Positions 57,124-64,000 of a stretch of DNA of 64,000 nucleotides are shown one piece after another. The DNA comes from Aralia elata (taxonomy: Eukaryota; Streptophyta; Magnoliopsida; Apiales; Araliaceae). The first letter of the stretch is position 1. The number at the start of each line of letters is the position of its first letter. The DNA lies in assembly GCA_034770075.1 (NCBI GenBank), contig CM068385.1:49298746-49362745 (forward strand). Reading direction: 5' to 3'. A program made the translations under genes and the position numbers. The notes under the pieces are model-generated. The model was not told where the DNA came from, ran no database searches, and saw only the letters and a program-made list of their open reading frames with translations.

Positions 57124-58462
57124 TGTTGCCTCTTTTTAAGTCTTAAATAAAAGAGCTCTAACTCACGCAAGTATACGTGGTCAACAAGTAATACAGAGGA
57201 AGTAAAGTATCGTCCCACAGAGACAGGACTAAATTAATTCACTATGCATCAGTTCTATCACTATACTCATTTGCCTAAACTATTGACTTACTTTTGGTGA
57301 CGAAGTTATTTCTATATTAATTAATAACTAAATATGCAAAGACTAACGAAATATATCAAGCTTGGAATTAATGGGATCCTAACTTCATTTAATAGTTCAT
57401 CTAATTACCACTATCATGCTAGTAAGTTCACATATCACAGAAAAGTAGCCAAAGACACTAAAATAGACATAACCATTTGTCAATACATTATGACCTACTT
57501 ACATAATATCCATACTCGATAGACACCATGTAATCATCACTATAACCAAAATCACTATATTTCTATGTGAAATTACAATTATATTGAGTTTTAGCACAAG
57601 TCCTTATTTTAACTTTTACGGTGAAACAGTATATTTCTATCTGATTCACAAAATATTAAGCTAACCAATTAAGCCTCATATTCGCAAGCTATCATAATTA
57701 CAATCCATACTTATATGTTATTTTTCAATTCCATATAAGTACTAAAATCGAATGATGATCAAGCATTCATACGTGCAAAACAATCATGATAAAAATTCCT
57801 TATGATATATAAAACAAGCTAACAATCAAGACTGTAATTAAACTACATATTAAAATCCGTTAGAATCCCATAATGGAGATTAGTTCATGTCTGAACCAAA
57901 AGCCATTATGGGATCAAATCTACACATGGAAAAATAAACAATCAATTGAATAAAGAAGAAGTAGATTGATCAAACGCAATTGTGAATAAAATTCCAAAGT
58001 AAGCTTAAACCCACATCAAAATCCAATGCTTGAACAAAAGTAATCCACGCACCAATCTCCTCTCTAGAAAAGTAGAATAATAAAATTACTAAAAGTCTCC
58101 AAGTTCATTCTTAGGGTTTCCTTCTCACTATCTGATCAATATGGACTAGAATCCTCTTCAGAATTGGCTTCCTTTTTCTCCTTCAGCTGAACTTTAGCAC
58201 CCAAAAACGTGCACTAGCGCCGCTGGCGCTAGCCCTAGCGCTGCTGGCGCTAGCCCTAGCGCTGCTGGCGCTAACCCTTACCCAGGAATTTACAAAAATG
58301 CCATTAGGTGTATTTTAAGCTCCAAATTTACCCTTTTGCCCCTCCAGCTCCAACCTACAATAAATAAACACAAAAACAAATAAAATAATACTAAAAATAC
58401 TTAAAGACCACAATAATTAAGCCTAACAATACCTGATTCGTAGGTATAAAACCCACTCATCA
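57124..58462 (-). repeat. 5' LTR of the minus Athila
   Basis: 1339 bp, exactly 21 bp longer than the 3' LTR because of one extra palindrome unit. Confidence 0.95.
58215..58273. repeat. TAGCGCTGCTGGCGCTA palindrome array (Athila 5' LTR)
   Basis: Three perfect units at 58215-58231, 58236-58252 and 58257-58273, 21 bp apart, 190-250 bp from the LTR start. The arm pair CC/GG in the first unit becomes CT/GG in the others. Confidence 0.93.
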
Positions 58463-58549
58463 TTACCACTATGTTCTCTATCTCTTAAAAGGCTACTACC
58501 CTAAGGTTTTCCCACCTAAGGTTCATAACCTACAGCTCTGATACCAACC
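58463..58549 (-). other. Tekay-type leader with iMet primer site
   Basis: Minus strand TGGTATCAGAGC at 58546-58535 is the initiator tRNA-Met site, 3 bp after the LTR end GGTGTCACA. The right-hand TSD of the Athila (TTACC) is at 58463-58467. The leader continues at 37513 on the other side of the Athila. Confidence 0.88.
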
Positions 58550-61431
58550 TGTGACACCGCCAAATTCGGGTATTTCGTTTCCACAGGATTTGGTGTTCAC
58601 TATCCAAATACATCACATCACATCTAACTACCCATTCAAATATGAATGAAAATTGTTAATTAAAATAGAAATCTCCCATTAAAGGGTTACCACATCTTTA
58701 ACAAATAAATCCCAGGTCATCTAACCTTAATAAAACATCAATGCAGAAACATAACTTAAGTCTATTACATAAATATCATTTAAACAAATATAACAAGTCT
58801 TCGTCACTTGTTTACTTTGCCTTTGCCCTTACTAGTGGATGGCTCATTAACTCTTTCAACTTTGGCTGCAATGTTATTATGCAAGGGTGAGCAACAATTG
58901 CCCAACAAGTAACACAATAAAAATAATAATAATAACATGCGAATAATCAATTGGATATCGGACAATCGAATTCTCGACTTTTGAATCAAGACTAGAATAC
59001 AAGAATCAAAAGAGCATCTGAGGGTCACAAGACCACGAACTATGTCCCATGTTATCAAGTATTTCTACTTTAAACCTTTAACAGTCGTAAGACTATATGG
59101 ACCTTACTTCTCGTACTTAGGGGGATCAACCCTTTGTACCATGTATGTGCACAACATCTAAACGCTAACGCGTAAAATAATCCTCTATATAAGGGTTGTT
59201 CATCTCAGTTTGACATCAGAGTCCGCACCAAAGGAAGTTTGGTTTGGATTTACTTCAATAACGTTTCTAAAATTTAGAACGCTCATCAACTATGGACTAG
59301 TCGAATCAATAAGGGTTCGCTAGTCAATCAAGGTTCAATAAAAATGTAATTGATACTCGAGAATCAAAGACTGAATCTCACAAAAGATACAATCGAATAA
59401 ACTGTGTATAACTGAAGCATTACAAAGAGGAAATTAAAACATCTCATTTGAATCCATGAAATTGAATGAAATAGAATTAAAAACTTGCTCAAGTAAGTAA
59501 TAGCATTATGAAGCTTGCATGATAAAAGAATGAAGTTCAGGAACTTGCGTAATTGAAATCAAGGTAGTATTAGGAAGCTTGCTTTCAATAAAATCAAAGA
59601 TCAAGGGTAGAAAACTTGCTCAATAAAGAGTGAAGTTCAGAAAACTTGCGTAAAAGTAATAAGTAAGGATAAGATACTTGCCTCGTGCGTAGACTATAAA
59701 TTAAAATTCACATTCTTTATTCAACCTATACATTCTGTTTATATAGCAGTAACAATAATTAGTTACAATATTATAAACACTTCAGGATTCATTCTCATCC
59801 AATTTCATTTTAATATCTCGATTGTCACTAGATAATTAATAGGCATTTGCTTATCATCCATCATAGTATCTTATTATTCATTTAATACATTAGTCTAAAC
59901 TTTAAACATGCACATGGTGACATAACATGAGCACAAAGAAAGAATAAAAATTTTCATTTCCTGTTCCACCGCGGGGGCGGTGGTTTCCTTCACAAATTTT
60001 CCGTTGGGGAAAGGTTACCGCCGGGGCGGTAGGATTTAGTTCAATTTGGGTGTCGGGGCGAGGACATCGCCGGGGCGAAAACTTTAGATCATTTACACCG
60101 CCGGGGCGGTGACACCGCCGGGACGGCAATCCTAGAGTAATTCCACCGCCGGGGCGGTGGACTCAAAACCAGACTTCTGCTGTTCGCGAAGAACACAGAA
60201 AATGCCAAATTTGGGCAAAGTTTTTCACAATTCACTGATTTAATTACTACCCATACATCATATGTGCTATAAAATGAAAACCCATTATATATGAAATGAT
60301 TTTAACATCACAGACAACCTAAACAACCAATTTAAATGCTAAAAATTCACTGTTTATACTTTATTATCATGTTTTGATACAGTTAATGTAATTAATCACT
60401 GTGAATTCGTTTTTAACCAATTCAATCCGTTTAGCTTACGTTTTCTTCGTTTTTACATGCATAAACATAATCAATTATCAATTTAACCGATTAACATGCA
60501 AAACAAGCATCAATTTCATACATTTAAGCCATATTTGTATATAACTACTCTGTAAATTTCAGAACTTCCAATTAAAGGCATAATCTCATGAATTAATTCA
60601 ATTAAACAATTTATAAACATTATACAGTAGATTATACATACATTTAAACAATTATAAACAACTTACAATTAATTCTCACATAAGATTCAATTATCAGATA
60701 ACTTATAGAATACTTTCATGGAAGAATTTAAAAACGTAATTAAAGTTTAGATTTAAGAAATTACCTTCAATTAATAGTTTAGAATGCTAGAAAATGATGA
60801 AGAATTCTACAATTCTCCAAATTTCTCTTCAATTCCAAATTCTTTTCTCTCAATTTTCTCTCTGAGTTCCCTCTGTGTTCCTCAGACTTAACTCAGAAAA
60901 TAGTAATAATAATAATACACAATAATAAACTAGCGGAACATGGTGTCAGTTAATAACTTGCACCAACTCCCACTAAGGCCTCGTTTGGCTAATCATTTAT
61001 TCCTCATTTCTAATTTATTTTAATAACTTGCTTACAATATAGTTTAATGTCACATATTTAATCAATTAAATAATCTCATTTAAATCAATTAAATAAAATA
61101 GAATAATACCATATTAAATCACATAGTCACATAATTAAAATTCTCATTTATTGATTATGGCAAATTATTAAATCTCTAATTAATTATTAAATTAATTAGA
61201 AATAACATTATACTTATTTAAATAATGCATTTAATCAAACAAACTCAATTAAATACATACTTTGAATATAAAAATTCTCCACATCAATTTAACTAATGTA
61301 ACACATATAATTAAATTAATCTACCACAAATTCATCAATTAATTATTTAATTCAATAATTAAATCATCGAAAAAATATTTATTTAATTCAATAAATATTT
61401 AAATTAAATTACAAAATTCTCGTTCGTCACA
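58550..61431 (-). repeat. 5' LTR of the Tekay-type element
   Basis: 2882 bp with inverted ends TGTGACACC...CGTCACA. On the minus strand a TATA-like CCTTATATAGAGG is at about 59172-59184, downstream of the palindromes. The 84-aa minus-strand frame at 58804-59058 has no domain. Confidence 0.93.
59966..60160. repeat. CACCGCCGGGGCGGTG palindrome array (Tekay 5' LTR)
   Basis: About seven units including 59966-59983, 60096-60111 and 60143-60160 (CCACCGCCGGGGCGGTGG). Better preserved than the copy at 5021-5214. In U3, before the TATA-like site on the minus strand. Confidence 0.93.
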
Positions 61432-61589
61432 GGGTCACCCTTAAAATCACTTGGGCGTCTAATTAAATCCCCAATGACTCCAAATAAAATTCTAACACTT
61501 GGAAAAATTATCTAATCGCATACACGCCTTAACGAAGTATTAAAAATCGAAAGAAAAGACGTAAAAATATTATGGCGTGAATAATAAAC
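61432..61589. other. Flank between the Tekay LTR and Athila DNA
   Basis: Begins GGGTCACCCTT, which would include the Tekay TSD (GGGTC expected, left copy not in the window). No ORF and no recognised repeat. Probably Athila 3' DNA not shared with the other copies. Confidence 0.5.
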
Positions 61590-61800
61590 TGTGAATAGCG
61601 ATTTATGATGTCTGTTGATGGTGCACAAGGTTGAAGTTCTGTTGAAGTGGTAGTTACTAATTTCTGAGGCCGGATTTTTATGATGTCTGTTGATTATTTG
61701 CTTGAGTATGTGCATTCATGTATATGCATTCATGTAGGTAGTTAGTTTAGATGTTATTTTGGTTTGTTTTGTGTTTTTGCTTGAGGACAAACAAAGTTTC

Positions 61801-61814
61801 GAGTTTGGGGTATT
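61801..61814 (+). promoter_or_regulatory. Polypurine tract before the right-hand Athila LTR
   Basis: GAGTTTGGGGTATT directly before TGATGAG, the same as the tract of the minus Athila. Confidence 0.8.
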
Positions 61815-61973
61815 TGATGAGTAGGTTTTAACCTACGTGCTTGATACGTTCTTGGCTTAATTCTTTATAGTCTTTAAGTGTTTTTAGTATCTTTTTATTT
61901 GTTTTCGTTCTGCTTTTGTAGGTAGAGGCTGACTGCAGGTTAGAAGAAGAAAAAGTAGCTGGGTGCAGGGCAA

Positions 61974-62054
61974 CCTCGCCGGGGCGAGAATTAATGGGCA
62001 ATTTTTCTCGCCAGGGCGAGGACTTTTGTGAAGAACTTCTCACCGGCGCGAGAA
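61974..62054. repeat. TTCTCGCCGGGGCGAGAA palindrome array (right-hand Athila LTR)
   Basis: Three units: 61974-61989, 62005-62021 (centre AG) and 62037-62054 (TTCTCACCGGCGCGAGAA). They lie 160-240 bp from the LTR start, the same place as the unrelated TAGCGC array in the minus Athila LTR. Confidence 0.92.
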
Positions 62055-62156
62055 TGCAGCTGAAGGAAATTAAAAGATTTGTCAGCATTCAGTTAGTTGG
62101 AAAGGTTGAAGCTAACAAGGTTCTATCTACCATTCTAATGAGGAGGCTTATGAGGA

Positions 62157-62165
62157 TATAAATAG
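62157..62165 (+). promoter_or_regulatory. TATA box of the right-hand Athila LTR
   Basis: TATAAATAG in GAGGATATAAATAGGAG, the best core promoter match in this LTR. Confidence 0.65.
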
Positions 62166-63099
62166 GAGATAACACACTAGATAAGAGGACGCAAAAAAAA
62201 TGCAGAGATTGAGTTTTGAGAGCTGAGCAAGGAGATTGAAGATCAAGTCAAGCATCGCGAGGAATTCAGATTGGAGGACTAGAGATTACATTGAGTTTTC
62301 TTTTAATATTTTATCCTTAATTTGTAATTAATTATGATGACTTATTTTGGAATTCTAGTTTTTATTGTCAGTATGAACTAAATCCTTAATTAAGACTACA
62401 ATTGAACCAGTTACACTTATGAATTAATTATCTATTTGATTCCAGTTATTCAATCAATTTGAGTTGTCTATCTTATTCTATGCTTATTGATTAATTGTTT
62501 GGCTGACAATTAGCGGAATATTCTAGGTGAATTCGGGAGATACAATCTAGGGTTGGAACTAGATGAGATAACATGTATTCTTAATTATTTGTATGTGTTG
62601 AATAATTAGGATTGTGAGGTGAATAGGGATATTTTTTTGCTGCATGTAACAATTGGGAATTGAAGCGTAATAAATTTAATCCTTTGGTTTTGCATAGGAA
62701 TATCGCAGAGTTAATTGGATTAGATAGATTTATATGATCACTTGGAAAAGGGCATTTAAATACAAATTGAGTTCCTGTTAACAACTCCATTGAAGTGAAT
62801 AATTGGAATACGTAGATAGATTGGTTTATGATATATAACTGGGGATATTGTAGTCTTAATCTTTTTAAATCTGAATTTCAACCTTTGTGATTATTGTCAG
62901 TGTTAGTGTTAATTAAATTAGTTTCAATCAATGCTCAAATTGCGACTGTTTAATAGAATAGCCATAATCTAAATTGACAGTTAGAGATATTAAGCATAAT
63001 AATTCCTGTGGGTACGACACTCTATCTTATCACTTTATTACTTGTTGATCGTGTATACTTGCACGTAATTGTTGATTGTGAAATCGGGCAACAAGTTTT

Positions 63100-63117
63100 T
63101 GGCGCCGTTGCCGGGGA
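63100..63117 (+). promoter_or_regulatory. Primer binding site, tRNA-Asp type
   Basis: TGGCGCCGTTGCCGGGGA, 6 bp after the LTR. Athila-type. Confidence 0.92.
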
Positions 63118-63220
63118 TTATTTGTGTTTATAATTTTCAATATCAGTTTAATTAAGTCTGTTCTAATTAAGCAAATTTATTTTTCTTTTGTTCTTGTTTC
63201 AGGTGTCTTTTGATTCGTTT

Positions 63221-64000
63221 ATGCAAACGCGATCAAACAACTTGAGAAAAAGCTACGTCAGTTGAGAAAATTATGTCGGGAAACAATTGAGAAAGAAAAT
63301 ATGGCTAACGAAGAACAGAAATCATTGAGGGAATATGCTATGCCTAAGATAGACGAGATCAAATCAAGCATCACGAGACTAGCTATCACCGCTAATTCCT
63401 TTGAGATCAAGCCGGGAACAATTCATATGATTCAGAATGCGGTACAGTTTGGGGAATTAGCTAACGACGATCCGAATGAACACTTGGTTAGTTTTTTAGA
63501 GATCTGTGATACATTCAAATATCCCAATGTGACAGATGATGCAGTGAGATTACGTCTGTTTCCGTTCACACTAAGAGATAAAGCAAAGAGTTGGTTGCAT
63601 TCACTTCCGCCAGGGTCCATCACAACTTGGGATGATCTAGCTCAGAAATTACTAGCGAAATTCTTCCCGACAGCTAAGTCAGCTAAGTTGAGAAACGAGA
63701 TTTCTACATTTGGCCAACAACATGGAGAGTCACTATACGAGGCTTGGGAAAGGTTCAAGGAGTTATTGAGAAAATGTCCACATCATGGGCTACCCAAGTA
63801 GCTACAAGTTCAGACATTCTACAATAGGTTGAATAGTGACACTAGAACATACATTGATGCAGCTGCAGGAGGAGTACTTATGGATAAAATTTTTGAGGAA
63901 GCTTTCACTTTGTTAGAGACTATGGCTGCAAATAACTATCAATAGCCGACTTCCAGAATGAATCAATAAAAGGTAGCTGGAGTATTGGAAGTAGATGCGG
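63221..64000 (+). pseudogene. Athila gag, broken by stops, runs off the window
   Basis: ATG at 63221 (MQTRSNN) follows TTCTTGTTTCAGGTG, a splice-acceptor-like context. That frame meets a stop after about 14 codons. A longer frame from 63262 to 63801 carries the gag domain (LAITANSFEIKPGTIHMIQN, VRLRLFPFTLRDKAKSWLHS, TTWDDLAQKLLAKFFPTAKS, ESLYEAWERFKELLRKCPHH). After the TAG at 63799 the same frame continues as recognisable gag (YIDAAAGGVLMDKIFEEAFT, TMAANNYQ) with two more stops before 63970. At least two of the three stops fall where the relative has Trp or a Gln-type codon. Confidence 0.88.

Larger units (their letters stand above)
37514..58462 (-). mobile_element. Athila element (Ty3/gypsy), minus strand, interrupted
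   Basis: 20,949 bp, or about 11.7 kb without the copia inside, the usual Athila size. Perfect TSD TTACC (37509-37513 and 58463-58467). Order on the minus strand: LTR 58462-57124, Asp-type primer site 57117-57100, gag-pro-RT-RNase H 56977-52614, integrase 43344-42279, palindrome array, 411-aa ORF 41193-39958, 3' untranslated DNA, polypurine tract, LTR 38831-37514. LTRs differ by about 15 substitutions and one 21-bp unit (about 1.1%). Confidence 0.95.
4197..61431 (-). mobile_element. Tekay/Del-type chromovirus (Ty3/gypsy), heavily nested
   Basis: This minus-strand element has its 5' LTR at 58550-61431, primer site at 58535-58546, gag N-terminus at 36600-37363, gag zinc knuckles, PR, RT, RNase H, IN and chromodomain at 10552-6570, polypurine tract at 6472-6488 and 3' LTR at 4197-6471. 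Removing the two insertions in it (10553-36560 and 37514-58462 with its TSD) leaves about 10.3 kb, normal for this lineage. The 3' LTR lacks its outer ~590 bp because Ogre-like copy 1 is inserted there. The chromodomain-like C-terminus after IN places it among chromoviruses. The Tekay/Del assignment is by resemblance and not tree-tested. All coding parts are broken. Confidence 0.88.
61815..63093 (+). repeat. Athila LTR (right-hand copy)
   Basis: 1279 bp, TGATGAGTAGGTTTTAACC to CGGGCAACA. TATA box TATAAATAG at 62157-62165, about 100 bp after the palindrome array. Related to 10553-11757 over its last 1.1 kb, so that remnant belongs to the same or a sister family. Confidence 0.93.
61590..64000 (+). 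mobile_element. Athila-type element with internal DNA on both sides of one LTR
   Basis: 61590-61814 is Athila 3' internal sequence with polypurine tract (matches 36360-36552). Then come one complete LTR (61815-63093), an Asp-type primer site (63100-63117) and a gag pseudogene running off the window. An LTR joined on its left to a 3' end and on its right to a 5' end means two element bodies share it. Confidence 0.82.

Noticed and set aside
61432..61589. Possible host gene or regulatory DNA between elements
   Set aside because: Only about 160 bp, AT-rich, no ORF or motif that I can support.

Overview
The window is plant nuclear DNA, almost certainly eudicot repeat-rich (probably pericentromeric) heterochromatin. 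I find no host gene, rRNA or tRNA. Nearly all of it is LTR retrotransposons inserted into one another. The order of insertion can be read from TG...CA LTR ends, tRNA primer sites, polypurine tracts and target-site duplications (TSDs).

Layout, outermost to innermost. (1) A minus-strand chromodomain Ty3/gypsy element of Tekay/Del type spans 4197-61431. Its 3' LTR (4197-6471) is cut by an Ogre/Tat-like element (copy 1) whose 3' end fills 1-4196. Its decayed pol lies at 6570-10552, its gag N-terminus at 36600-37363, its iMet primer site at 58535-58546 and its 5' LTR at 58550-61431. (2) A plus-strand Athila-type remnant (10553-36560) sits in that gag. (3) Inside it is a 22-kb Ogre/Tat-like copy 2 (12982-35125, TSD TAGTT/CAGTT) that keeps gag but shows no pol. 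Its 3' region is packed with tandem arrays, including about 98 copies of a 35-bp unit. (4) A minus-strand copia element (24071-32681, TSD ACACT) sits in those arrays. (5) A complete-length minus-strand Athila (37514-58462, TSD TTACC) sits in the Tekay leader. It carries gag-pro-pol plus a separate intact 411-aa ORF. (6) A very young plus-strand copia (43345-52613, TSD CATAA, LTRs differing at about 3 of 1815 sites) splits the Athila pol. (7) At the right edge is an Athila LTR (61815-63093) with internal sequence on both sides.

The coding regions are mostly broken by frameshifts and stops. The exceptions are the 411-aa Athila ORF, the 242-aa ORF of the Athila remnant and long stretches of copia and Athila pol. 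The elements depend on shared retroviral-type steps (capsid, protease, reverse transcriptase, RNase H, integrase), but none in the window has an intact set.

The most unusual signal is not a gene. Every element family here, across Ty1/copia and three Ty3/gypsy lineages, carries its own array of short GC-rich perfect or near-perfect palindromes. They are repeated 2 to about 11 times at irregular spacing in LTR U3, 5' leader or 3' untranslated DNA. The sequences differ between families, but the design is the same: 5-9 bp arms and a 0-4 nt loop. Arms change together with their partners, and copy number changes by whole units between the two LTRs of one element. I know of no name for this as a shared property of unrelated plant retrotransposons.
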